Positions 1 through 7,417 of a stretch of 10,775 nt of DNA are shown here, one piece after another; the first letter of the stretch is position 1; each line of letters starts with the position of its first letter. Made by a program: the position numbers and the translations under genes. This DNA comes from an uncultured Eubacteriales bacterium (GTDB lineage Bacteria > Bacillota > Clostridia > UMGS1883). Location: contig CAJJUC010000084.1 of the NCBI GenBank assembly GCA_905195005.1, positions 1-10,775 of the forward strand, written 5' to 3'. The notes beneath the pieces were generated by a model. The model was not told the origin of the DNA and did no database searches. It saw only the letters and a program-made list of their open reading frames with translations.

Positions 1-1045
1 TGGAATTGCTACCGGCAGTAATGCAAAGAAAGAAAATCTGAATGAGGAGGAAACTCCGGAAACAGAAAATTCAGAAAACGTGCCGGATAGCAATGATGAG
101 GAGGAAGCAGATAAACAGGAAGTTCAGGAGAAAGACCTGCAGAAAGACCAGCAGGGTACGTTTCTGATCGCGACCGACAGCAATGCCGGGGATTTTCTTG
201 AGGATTATGAGTTTGACGGGCTTTATAACGATATGGGGTATGACGGCGATGCAATTCTCCGTGAGGCAAACCATTCAGCGAATCTTGATAATATGGAATA
301 TGACCCGTTACTGGAGGATTTACTTGTTCGCTTTTATTCTCTTGTTAAAGAAAAAGGCGGTATAATGAAAATTCATCAGAATTGCAGCTTCTGCCCTCCG
401 GCAAAGGATAAGGTGTATGACTATTTATGGGTTGGAGAAGCAGTTGACAGCACCGAAAGCCTTATGAAAACGGCGGCGTTTAATCCTTATGTGATAGTTG
501 CGCCGGATTACAGCTTTATCGATAAGAATGACAGTGAAAAAATATTTGCACAGGCGCTTCCGTTCCTTCAGTTCCTGCTGCGGCCGGACGGACGCCCCGT
601 TACGGGAATTGAAAGAATATCCGTTCCCGGAATTGACTATATCAAGAGCAGCGATGATGAAAAAGGCTTTTTTGAGTTGGTGGCGGACTATAATAAAACG
701 CATCCGAACGGACCGTATGTGTACAGCGAATGGTCATCAATTCCCGACGATCCTAAACAGCGCGAAAAATGGGCAGAATATCTTAAAATGTACAAGCCGA
801 TGGTTAAAGAAAACAGTGTTTGCTTTGTTGATATTGAAGATTGCAGATTTGTGCATAGTGAAAAACCAAAGGATGTTCATATAAGCTTGTTCATAAATGA
901 GGACAAATATATTTGTATGTCAAACCTTGGAGAACGGATGCAGAAAATCATTTTCTGCGATGACTGGATTGATATGCGCACAGAAAAAATATGTCGGGAA
1001 ATAGATATCAAACCGAACGAAGTATATTTTTTGAAAGGAAGATGA
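1..1045 (+). CDS. Partial glycosidase-like barrel protein, C-terminal part (5' end outside window)
   Basis: The frame is open from base 2 to the TGA at 1043-1045, giving 347 residues with no start in view; the GTG at 80 lies inside a low-complexity stretch and is not a credible start. Residues about 9-54 are very rich in E, D, K, Q and N. From about residue 56 a folded domain appears, with FDGLYNDMGYDG, then LVKEKGGIMKIHQN (about 110-125) and YDYLWVGEAV (W143, E146). This resembles the late strands of a TIM-barrel glycoside hydrolase, where acidic residues at strand ends act in catalysis. The last 80 or so residues (FVDIEDCRF to EVYFLKGR) look like the small C-terminal beta-sandwich common in such enzymes. 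I cannot name the family; similarity to DUF6067- or DUF6259-type proteins is only an impression. It ends 5 bases before the importer lipoprotein, so it is very probably co-transcribed and acts on the same carbohydrate. Whether it is secreted cannot be seen. Confidence 0.75.
   Translation, partial: GIATGSNAKKENLNEEETPETENSENVPDSNDEEEADKQEVQEKDLQKDQQGTFLIATDSNAGDFLEDYEFDGLYNDMGYDGDAILREANHSANLDNMEYDPLLEDLLVRFYSLVKEKGGIMKIHQNCSFCPPAKDKVYDYLWVGEAVDSTESLMKTAAFNPYVIVAPDYSFIDKNDSEKIFAQALPFLQFLLRPDGRPVTGIERISVPGIDYIKSSDDEKGFFELVADYNKTHPNGPYVYSEWSSIPDDPKQREKWAEYLKMYKPMVKENSVCFVDIEDCRFVHSEKPKDVHISLFINEDKYICMSNLGERMQKIIFCDDWIDMRTEKICREIDIKPNEVYFLKGR
5..25 (+). repeat. Imperfect direct repeat, copy 1 (encodes IATGSNA)
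   Basis: This 21-base stretch encodes IATGSNA in the frame of the partial first gene and matches 167-187 (IATDSNA) at most positions, mainly differing at third codon bases. The two copies are in the same frame, 162 bases apart, and bracket the acidic low-complexity segment. It may be a relic of a local duplication or simply chance; seven residues are too few to decide. Confidence 0.4.
167..187 (+). repeat. Imperfect direct repeat, copy 2 (encodes IATDSNA)
   Basis: Second copy of the in-frame repeat described at 5-25. It sits exactly where the acidic linker ends and the folded barrel-like domain begins. Confidence 0.4.
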
Positions 1046-1050
1046 GAACA

Positions 1051-2643
1051 ATGAAAGGTAAAAAAACGTTAGCGCTTGCATTGTGTGCGGCAACCCTGTT
1101 TGCCTGCGCCGGGTGCGGAGAGAAAAAAGCCGAAAAGACTGCCGGCAAAGGTGCAGAAATAAAATACGGTGAGAATACTTATCCGCTGCAATGCGACGAC
1201 ACTCTTACATATTGGGTGCAGCTTAATTCCGTGCTATCCGCAAGCACCGATAATTTCGGAAAAAGCCCGCTCGGCAAAGAGCTTGAGAAAAGGACGGGCA
1301 TTAAAGTTGAATATATTCATCCGGCGCAGGGGCAGCAGTCGGATCAGTTCAGTCTTTTGATTGCATCGGGAGAGCTTCCTGACATGATTCAGACAAACTG
1401 GATAAGCTTCGGCGCACAGAAATCAATCGACTCAAAATATATTCTTTCACTTAACGACATAATAAAAGAATGGGCGCCGAATCTTAATGCGATGCTTGAA
1501 AAAAACGAAGATATGAGAAAAATGATAAAAACGGATGAAGGGAATTATTATGCGTTCCCGTTTTGGAGGGGAGATCCGTATCTTTGCACATATGCCGGAC
1601 CGATTATCCGCAAGGACTGGCTGGACGAATTAAATCTTGATGTTCCCGAAACAATCGATGAATGGGAAACGATGCTCAGAGCGTTCAAGGAAAAAAAGGG
1701 TGTTAAAAAGCCCTTGACAATGAACAATGCATATTTTCAGAACGGATTTTTATGCGGCGCTTTCGGAGTGACGCAGTCGTTCTATCTCGGAGATGACGGA
1801 GCGGTGAAGTTCGGACCGATTGAGCCCGGCTTTAAGGATTTTCTTATTCTGATGAACAAATGGTATAAGGAAAAGCTTCTTGATAACGATATTGCCGGAA
1901 GTCCGTCAGTTTCGTCGCTGATGCTTTCCGATGAAGCCGGTGCAACAATCGGCATGGTTGGCGGAAGCATTGGAGGATGGCTTGAAAACAAAGCGTCTAC
2001 CGGTGAAAAGTTTGACCTTGTGGGAGCGCCGTATCCGGTGCTGAAAAAAGGCGATAAGCCGCAGTTTGCGCATAAGGACTGGCAGTACGGTCCGTCCGGT
2101 GCCGTTGCCATTACAACGCAGTGTAAAAATCCCGAGCTTGCCGCGAAGTACCTTGATTACGGATTCAGCAAGGAAGGCGAAACACTCTACAACTTCGGCG
2201 TTGAGGGCGAGAGCTTTGAATATAAGAACGGTGAGCCTGTGTTTACGGATTTAATATTGAAAAACCCCGAAGGAAATTCCATCGACAATATGATTGCAAG
2301 ATATGCGCTGAGCGGTTCATCAGGTCCCTTTGTGCACGACAGGCGCGCAGTTGACCAGACAAGACCTCACAAGCAGCAGGCAGAGGCAATCAAAACCTGG
2401 TCAGATACGGACGTTGACAAGCACAGAATCCCCCTTATTACAATGACAAGCGAGGAGTCAAGAAAGTACGGCAACATTATGTCGGAGGTTAATACATACA
2501 TTTCAACAAATATGTATTCGTTTATAAACGGGAAGAAAAGCTTTGACGAGTATGACGCATTTGTGAAAGAAATAAAGAATTTCGGCATTGAGGACGCAAT
2601 TAAAATCTATGAAGCAGCGTTAAAGAGATACAATAACAGATAA
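1051..2643 (+). CDS. Extracellular solute-binding lipoprotein of a polysaccharide/oligosaccharide ABC importer (LplA/LipO type)
   Basis: This 530-residue protein should bind an oligosaccharide outside the membrane and deliver it to the two permeases that follow. The N-terminus is a lipoprotein signal: KGKK, a hydrophobic stretch, then LFACAGCGEKK. Either C19 (LFAC) or C22 (CAGC) could carry the lipid, followed by a charged linker. The mature part starts with YPLQCDDTLTYWVQLN and has the family-typical LLIASGELPDMI (about 102-113), then a long alpha/beta body. The length suits the large binding proteins of this class (about 500-560). I chose ATG 1051 because AAAGGAAG at 1034-1041 lies 9 bases upstream. 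The in-frame ATG at 991 would overlap the previous gene by 55 bases and put 17 or more extra residues before the signal peptide. The ATG at 1042 has no properly spaced ribosome site. The sugar bound cannot be read from sequence; the flanking lyase and GH43 suggest a uronate- and pentose-containing oligosaccharide. Confidence 0.93.
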   Translation: MKGKKTLALALCAATLFACAGCGEKKAEKTAGKGAEIKYGENTYPLQCDDTLTYWVQLNSVLSASTDNFGKSPLGKELEKRTGIKVEYIHPAQGQQSDQFSLLIASGELPDMIQTNWISFGAQKSIDSKYILSLNDIIKEWAPNLNAMLEKNEDMRKMIKTDEGNYYAFPFWRGDPYLCTYAGPIIRKDWLDELNLDVPETIDEWETMLRAFKEKKGVKKPLTMNNAYFQNGFLCGAFGVTQSFYLGDDGAVKFGPIEPGFKDFLILMNKWYKEKLLDNDIAGSPSVSSLMLSDEAGATIGMVGGSIGGWLENKASTGEKFDLVGAPYPVLKKGDKPQFAHKDWQYGPSGAVAITTQCKNPELAAKYLDYGFSKEGETLYNFGVEGESFEYKNGEPVFTDLILKNPEGNSIDNMIARYALSGSSGPFVHDRRAVDQTRPHKQQAEAIKTWSDTDVDKHRIPLITMTSEESRKYGNIMSEVNTYISTNMYSFINGKKSFDEYDAFVKEIKNFGIEDAIKIYEAALKRYNNR

Positions 2644-2672
2644 TTATCCTCTTTTGAAGGGAGAGAACGGCT

Positions 2673-3623
2673 TTGACAGCGAAGGTTAAAAACATGGCTT
2701 ACACGAAGAAAAAAAGCATTGCACAGAGGATTAAAGAGGAAATAAGCACAAACGGTATCTTGTACCTGATGTTTTTGCCGGGTTTTTTATATTATTTCAT
2801 TTTTGCATATGTACCCATGTACGGCGTGCTGATGGCTTTTCAGAATTATGAGCCTCTGAACGGAATTTGGGGAAGCGAATGGGTAGGACTGATGCATTTT
2901 AAGGACTTTCTGACAAATTACTATTTCCTTAAAATTCTCAAAAATACCCTGGTTATCAGTATAAATTGCATTATTTTCGCATTTCCCGCACCCATCATTA
3001 TGGCTCTTTTGGTAAATGAAATAAAAAATTCGGTGTTCAAGAAAACAGTTCAGACGATTACATATATTCCGCACTTTATATCGCTGATAGTTATATGCGG
3101 TCTTATTCATAATTTTGTGGCAGAGGATGGGCTTATCAGCAATTTTGTGAGCATTTTTACGGGAACAAAGGAAAATCTTTTAAATAATCCGGCTTGCTTT
3201 GTGCCGATATATGTGATAAGCGATATCTGGCAGGGCGTGGGCTGGGGCTCAATCATTTATCTTGCTGCGCTGCTTTCCATAGATACCTCGCTCTACGAGG
3301 CGGCAACAATTGACGGCGCCGGAAAATTCAAGCAGGTTATACATGTGACAATACCGGGAATTATGCCCACAATAATTATAATGTTCATTTTAAGAATGGG
3401 AGGAATACTCGGTGTCGGATATGAGAAAATTATTCTTCTTTATAATCCGCTGATATACGACACTGCCGACGTTATATCAACATTCACATACAGAAAGGGC
3501 TTGATTGACCTTAGCTGGAGCTATTCGAGCGCCGTGGGGTTGTTCAATTCTGTAATCTCGATAATATTTGTTACTGTCACAAACGCAATTTCAAGAAAAC
3601 TAAGCGAAACAAGTCTTTGGTAG
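2673..3623 (+). CDS. Carbohydrate ABC transporter permease, LplB type
   Basis: This 316-residue inner-membrane subunit forms the translocation channel with the permease encoded next. About six hydrophobic segments are visible, near residues 28-50, 91-113, 131-150, 176-202, 230-248 and 285-306. The EAA loop that docks the ATPase is clear at about 209-228 (YEAATIDGAGKFKQ followed by IP), with the EAAxxDGA signature of sugar permeases. The start is uncertain. TTG 2673 has AGGGAG at 2658-2663 (9 bases away), and ATG 2694 (MAYTKKKS) has GAAGG at 2681-2685 (8 bases away); the difference is seven cytoplasmic residues. The gene follows the lipoprotein by 29 bases and no ATPase gene occurs in the window. 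Importers of this type are known to use a shared MsmX-like ATPase encoded elsewhere. Confidence 0.93.
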   Translation: MTAKVKNMAYTKKKSIAQRIKEEISTNGILYLMFLPGFLYYFIFAYVPMYGVLMAFQNYEPLNGIWGSEWVGLMHFKDFLTNYYFLKILKNTLVISINCIIFAFPAPIIMALLVNEIKNSVFKKTVQTITYIPHFISLIVICGLIHNFVAEDGLISNFVSIFTGTKENLLNNPACFVPIYVISDIWQGVGWGSIIYLAALLSIDTSLYEAATIDGAGKFKQVIHVTIPGIMPTIIIMFILRMGGILGVGYEKIILLYNPLIYDTADVISTFTYRKGLIDLSWSYSSAVGLFNSVISIIFVTVTNAISRKLSETSLW

Positions 3624-3628
3624 GAGGT
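3621..3628 (+). promoter_or_regulatory. Strong ribosome binding site fused to the stop codon of the upstream permease gene
   Basis: The stop TAG (3621-3623) of the LplB-type gene is the beginning of TAGGAGGT, a near-perfect Shine-Dalgarno site 8 bases before ATG 3637. Ribosomes ending on the first permease therefore release on top of the initiation site of the second. This would help keep the two membrane subunits in equal amounts. Confidence 0.75.
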
Positions 3629-3636
3629 AAAAAGCA

Positions 3637-4518
3637 ATGAAGATTAAAACAAGCTTCGGCGAGCGCTGCTTTGATGTTTTTAATACTGTATTTATGACAT
3701 TTCTGATAATAATTATGCTCTATCCGATGCTGTATGTTGCATTTGCGTCGTTCAGTGATTCCAACCTTCTTCAAAGGCATGACGGATTGCTTTTCGCACC
3801 GCTCGGCTTTAATCTTGAAGCATATAAAAAGGTAATTATGAACCCGATGATTTTAACGGGGTATGCAAATACTCTGTGGGTTTTGGTTGTGGGCACACTT
3901 TGCAGCATAATCACAACTGTTCTGACCGCATATGTGTTATCAAGAAAAAACTTTAAAGCCGCTAAGTTTATGATGAAGTACATCCTTGTAACAATGTATT
4001 TCGGAGGAGGACTTGTTCCGTTTTATCTTACTGTAAAAAGAGTCGGACTGTACGGAAGCTTGTGGGCGCTGATACTTCCGGGGCTGGTGAGTTCATACAA
4101 TCTGATAGTTATGCGCACAGCATTTTCATCAATTCCGGATTCCCTTGAGGAAGCGGCAAAAATTGACGGAGCAGGGCATTTGACAATCCTTTTCAGAATT
4201 GTGCTTCCGTTATCAACTGCCACGATAGCCGTTGTGATTTTATATTACGCTGTAGCTTATTGGAATGCTTGGTTCGGTGCAATGATATATTTGAGAGACC
4301 GTGCAAAATATCCGCTGCAGCTTGTTATGCGTGAAATATTGATACAGAACGACACATCTTCCATGACTACAGAGGTTGGGGACAGTAGCAGGGCATCGGT
4401 TTCGGAATCGATTAAATATGCGGTTGTGATTATAGGAACGCTTCCGATACTTATGGTGTATCCGATGATACAAAAGCACTTTGTAAAAGGCGTGATGCTG
4501 GGAGCGGTAAAAGGCTGA
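3637..4518 (+). CDS. Carbohydrate ABC transporter permease, YtcP/LplC type
   Basis: This second channel subunit has 293 residues. Hydrophobic segments lie near residues 14-38, 76-102, 112-131, 141-160, 196-218 and 260-277. The EAA loop is at about 171-191 (EEAAKIDGAGHLTILFRIVLP has the EAAxxDGAG core and terminal LP). The C-terminus carries the family signature YPMIQKHFVKGVMLGAVKG, with QK, KG and the final AVKG typical of YtcP-like permeases. The start at ATG 3637 is set by AGGAGGT 8 bases upstream. It pairs with the LplB-type permease 13 bases upstream and ends the transporter part of the locus. The next gene follows after a 77-base gap with a stem-loop. Assignment to the family is firm; the substrate is not. 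Confidence 0.94.
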   Translation: MKIKTSFGERCFDVFNTVFMTFLIIIMLYPMLYVAFASFSDSNLLQRHDGLLFAPLGFNLEAYKKVIMNPMILTGYANTLWVLVVGTLCSIITTVLTAYVLSRKNFKAAKFMMKYILVTMYFGGGLVPFYLTVKRVGLYGSLWALILPGLVSSYNLIVMRTAFSSIPDSLEEAAKIDGAGHLTILFRIVLPLSTATIAVVILYYAVAYWNAWFGAMIYLRDRAKYPLQLVMREILIQNDTSSMTTEVGDSSRASVSESIKYAVVIIGTLPILMVYPMIQKHFVKGVMLGAVKG

Positions 4519-4534
4519 TAAAAAAGTTATATAA

Positions 4535-4564
4535 GGGGTGTGACGGATATACGCTTTACACCCC
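4535..4564 (+). other. Intercistronic stem-loop between transporter genes and enzyme genes
   Basis: GGGGTGTGA (4535-4543) can pair with TTACACCCC (4556-4564), giving nine pairs, one of them G-U, around a 12-base loop. No run of T follows, so it does not look like an intrinsic terminator. In an operon, such a structure can protect the upstream message from 3' exonucleases or mark a processing site, which would let transporter and enzyme transcripts differ in amount. That role is inferred. It lies 17 bases after the permease stop and 31 bases before the lyase start. Confidence 0.45.
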
Positions 4565-4595
4565 CGAATCCCTGACATTGAGAAGAGGAGAGTTA

Positions 4596-6836
4596 ATGAT
4601 AAGCGATAATGAATTGATTGAATTTGCAAAAGGAAGTACCGCGCTCTACTTAAAAAAAAGAAATGTGCTTGTGAACGGAAAAAAAGCAAAAATTTCCGCG
4701 GTTCCGTTAAAATGCGGCGATAAAATAATGCTGCCTGCAAAATTTTTTGCAGAAAGCATAGGTGCGGAATTTATTGCGGACGGCGGCGAGGCTTTAATGA
4801 AAAAAGACGGCAGGGAAATCTGTATTACCGAAAATATCGGCGGCACATATTATGAAGATGCAAATAAACTTTGCAATACGTTCGGAAAGTATCTGCATAC
4901 TGAGGATAACGGCATTATAATATACAGCGATACGGATATGTCAGATAAGCTTGATTGGAGAAGCAACCTGAAAATGATGAGAAAGCTGTCCGAAAGCTAT
5001 ATGTTTGATGATGTCAGCGGCAAAGAAATAGCTGATAAAATCATTTCAAAGAATCCCAATGAAAAACATCCGCGTATTATTATGACGGGTGAGAAATTTG
5101 CCGAAATCAGAGCGGAAATCAATAATCCCGGCGGCGACAGGATTTATAAACTGCTTTTTGAGCGATTGAAGAAAAAAGCGGATAAATATATGAGTGAGAA
5201 AACATCGGGCTACGAAATCCGCGATGGCATAAGACTATTGTACGTTTGCCGTGAAAATAAGGAAAGAATGATGACGCTTGCCCTTATATACAACCTTACG
5301 CTTGACGAAAGGTATGCAATGCGCGCATATATGGAAATGTATGTGTCGGCGTGTTTTGTAGACTGGCATCCGTATCACTTTTTGGATGTCGGGGAAATGG
5401 CTGCATGTATGGGCATATGTTACGATTGGCTGTACAACTGGATGGAGCCGTGGCAGAGAAAGCCGATAAGAGAGGCAATTGTGAAAAACGGTATCTGTCC
5501 TATAATTGACGATTTTGATGACAAGCCGAGAAACCGTTCATGGAACTGGCGCGGAGAGCTTGCGGACAACTGGTGTTTTGTTATAGGCGGAGTTGGCGTG
5601 GGAGCAATGGCTGTCGTTGATGAATTAACCGGGCAGGATCGCATAAATGCCGAACGCGCAATGGAACAGACGCTTATTGATATAAGGCGGGCACTAAGTC
5701 TTTTTGCACCAAACGGAGGATATGAAGAAGGCGTTATTTATTGGGGGCTTACAATGGAGTTTTTCACATATTATATGAAGGCTCTTTTGACATCGATAAA
5801 CGAGGACTTTGGTTATATAGATGTACCCGGAATGAGAAATACAAACAAATTTCTTTTTGCGATGAACGGTTCCGTCAGTATTTTTAACTATCACGATGCC
5901 GGACGCGCAAGAACATACATTCCGCCGCAGAGCATGTTCCTTGCGGATTATTTCGGAAAATACGAAGAAGCGCAGCCGCGTATAAATAAAATTTTAAATA
6001 ACGGCGAAGCAGATGTTATGGACATTTGTCTTTACGAAAAAAAGTTCAGCGCCGAAACAAAAAGAAAAAGCGAGCTGAATACATATATGCCTGTTGCCGA
6101 AACGGTAACAATGCGCACAGGGTGGAACAAGGATGATATTTATGTTGGGCTGCATTGTGATGATCCGTACGGCGGTCCAGGGCATGATCATATGGACGCA
6201 GGGCAGTTTGTTATTGACGCACTTGGTGAGAACTTCTTTATGGATTTGGGACCTGACAGTTACAATTTGCCGAAATATCATGATACGTACCATTTCAGGG
6301 CGGAAGGGCACAACACTGTTGTGATAAATCCCTCCATGGACTACGGTCAGAAATTCGGCGGCAAGGCAAGTATTGAAAAATACTGCTTTTCCGATAACGG
6401 TGGATATGCAATAGGAAATATGACAAATGCTTATGACGAAGCTGTTAGCTTCAGGCGCGGAATAATGCTGAATGCATCGGATAAAACGATTACGCTGCGT
6501 GACGAAATAAACCTTAAAGAAGAGTCTGAAATTTTGTGGTCTGCACACACCTGCGCAGAAATCGAAACGTACGGCGGCGGAAAAAAAGCACGGCTAAAGC
6601 TTAACGGAAAAACATTATATGCGGAAATAATAAACAGTGGTAATGCTGTATTTAATACCATGGCAGCAAAACCGCTCCCAACATCTCCGGTGGTTGAGGG
6701 GCAGGATAAAAATGAAGGAATACAAAAGCTCGTTATAGCTTTAAAGAAATGCAAAAAAATTGATTTAACGGTTGTGTTTTCTACTGAAGAAGAAAAGTCG
6801 GGGAGTGCGAAACCGCTTAACGAATGGGAAACTTAA
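4596..6836 (+). CDS. Heparinase II/III-family protein (polysaccharide lyase-like) with N-terminal copper-amine-oxidase-N-like module
   Basis: This is a 746-residue protein. Residues 16-111 form a beta-rich module like the copper amine oxidase N-terminal-like domain (NVLVNGKK, IMLPAKFFAESIGAE, FGKYLH, GIIIYSD), usually a wall or polymer-contact module. Residues about 155-470 look like the helical toroid of heparinase-type lyases, with NW at 325-326 and GGYEEGVIYWG (Y376, E378, Y382). Residues about 495-730 are the heparinase II/III C-terminal beta-sandwich, with GHDHMDAGQF (H530, H532, D534), a DLGPDSYN turn and GHNTVVINP (H572, N573). Known relatives cleave uronate-containing polysaccharides by beta-elimination using Tyr and His residues in these regions; which residues act here is not proven. 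There is no signal peptide, so it should be cytoplasmic and act on imported oligosaccharides. ATG 4596 is chosen for AGGAG at 4586-4590; an upstream TTG at 4578 adds six residues. The polysaccharide lyase family (PL12, 15, 21 or another) and substrate are undetermined. Confidence 0.88.
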   Translation: MISDNELIEFAKGSTALYLKKRNVLVNGKKAKISAVPLKCGDKIMLPAKFFAESIGAEFIADGGEALMKKDGREICITENIGGTYYEDANKLCNTFGKYLHTEDNGIIIYSDTDMSDKLDWRSNLKMMRKLSESYMFDDVSGKEIADKIISKNPNEKHPRIIMTGEKFAEIRAEINNPGGDRIYKLLFERLKKKADKYMSEKTSGYEIRDGIRLLYVCRENKERMMTLALIYNLTLDERYAMRAYMEMYVSACFVDWHPYHFLDVGEMAACMGICYDWLYNWMEPWQRKPIREAIVKNGICPIIDDFDDKPRNRSWNWRGELADNWCFVIGGVGVGAMAVVDELTGQDRINAERAMEQTLIDIRRALSLFAPNGGYEEGVIYWGLTMEFFTYYMKALLTSINEDFGYIDVPGMRNTNKFLFAMNGSVSIFNYHDAGRARTYIPPQSMFLADYFGKYEEAQPRINKILNNGEADVMDICLYEKKFSAETKRKSELNTYMPVAETVTMRTGWNKDDIYVGLHCDDPYGGPGHDHMDAGQFVIDALGENFFMDLGPDSYNLPKYHDTYHFRAEGHNTVVINPSMDYGQKFGGKASIEKYCFSDNGGYAIGNMTNAYDEAVSFRRGIMLNASDKTITLRDEINLKEESEILWSAHTCAEIETYGGGKKARLKLNGKTLYAEIINSGNAVFNTMAAKPLPTSPVVEGQDKNEGIQKLVIALKKCKKIDLTVVFSTEEEKSGSAKPLNEWET
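4641..4928 (+). repeat. Copper-amine-oxidase-N-like module, copy 1 (in the lyase gene)
   Basis: This stretch encodes residues 16-111 of the lyase and is homologous at protein level to 10417-10775. Shared blocks are FAESIGAE, FGKYLH and a following NGxIIYS. The distance from FAESIGAE to FGKYLH is 45 residues here and 64 in the other copy, so this copy lacks about 19 residues of the middle (around the KIFVPIN strand). In the FAESIGAE block (4746-4769 against 10537-10560) all four base differences are synonymous. Confidence 0.7.
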
Positions 6837-6850
6837 TGGAGTGAAGCCTT

Positions 6851-7417
6851 ATGAAATTTATTTTGGCACAAATTATAGGAATTGCCGCGACCATAATCTC
6901 GCTGTCTATAGTGCATTTAAAAAATGTAAAATATATTCTTTTCGGGGAGGTTGCGGCAAATTTAATAATGGGGTTGAATTATCTGCTTCTTGATGCGTTA
7001 TCGGGTGTGCACGTGAATATAATTGCAACATTACAGGCGATAGTGTCATACATATATTCATCGAAAAATAAGAAAATTCCGGTTTTTGTTACTGTTGCGT
7101 TTATGCTGACCTACACAGCCTGCTCGTTTATTACATATAAATCAACCATAGATTTAATTCCTTTTGTTTGTGCACTTCTTTTTGCAATGGCGCTCAGCAG
7201 AAAACAGTCATCAAAGTATCGCCTGTTTATGCTGATGAATTCCGTTTTATGGTTATTATATGATTATCGGATGAGGGCATTTTCTGCAATGCTTACTCAT
7301 ATTTTACTCAGTACGTCAACAGTGCTGGCAATGCTGAGACTGGACAGAAAAAGTAAGGCGCAGAAGAGGATTGAGATAGGTAACCGGAGGAGTGAGCAGA
7401 CTGATGAAGCATTTTAA
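6851..7417 (+). CDS. YgjV-family integral membrane protein
   Basis: This is a 188-residue, very hydrophobic protein. Membrane segments are visible near residues 4-22, 28-48, 52-70, 77-96, 100-116, 125-139 and 144-162, ending in a basic, polar cytoplasmic tail. The opening LAQIIGIAATIISLSIVHLKN, the GEVAANLIMGLNYLLLDAL segment and the RLFMLMNSVLWLLYDY segment match my memory of the YgjV (Imp-YgjV) family. Its biochemical role is unknown. In E. coli, as I recall, ygjV sits beside the hexuronate genes uxaC-uxaA, which fits a uronate-related locus here; that link is suggestive only. ATG 6851 follows the lyase stop by 14 bases, with GGAG at 6838-6841 as ribosome site. Its last 14 bases overlap the GH43 gene. 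It might move a sugar acid or a breakdown product, but nothing in the sequence shows this. Confidence 0.75.
   Translation: MKFILAQIIGIAATIISLSIVHLKNVKYILFGEVAANLIMGLNYLLLDALSGVHVNIIATLQAIVSYIYSSKNKKIPVFVTVAFMLTYTACSFITYKSTIDLIPFVCALLFAMALSRKQSSKYRLFMLMNSVLWLLYDYRMRAFSAMLTHILLSTSTVLAMLRLDRKSKAQKRIEIGNRRSEQTDEAF

Noticed and set aside
80..1045. GTG at 80 as the start of the first gene
   Set aside because: The frame is open to the window's left edge, the GTG lies within an acidic low-complexity stretch, and the nearest GAGGAGG (about 44-50) is too far upstream to serve it.
991..1050. Upstream ATG 991 (or ATG 1042) as the lipoprotein start
   Set aside because: ATG 991 would overlap the previous gene by 55 bases and put a charged segment before the signal peptide; ATG 1042 has its ribosome site almost touching it. 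ATG 1051 has a properly spaced AAAGGAAG.
4535..4570. Intrinsic transcription terminator after the permease gene
   Set aside because: The stem is followed by CGAATCCC, not a run of T, and the genes on both sides fit one pathway.
4519..4595. Internal promoter before the lyase gene (TTATAT near 4527)
   Set aside because: No -35-like hexamer lies at proper spacing upstream; AT-rich words like this are common here by chance.
4240..4740. Long antisense open frames (for example 4240-4740 and 5994-6548 on the minus strand)
   Set aside because: They lie opposite well-supported genes, encode no recognisable motifs, and are rich in Cys, His, Phe and Ser as expected of reverse-complement shadows.
4641..4928. 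True copper amine oxidase activity
   Set aside because: Only the N-terminal-like beta module is present; the catalytic amine oxidase domain with its topaquinone site is absent.
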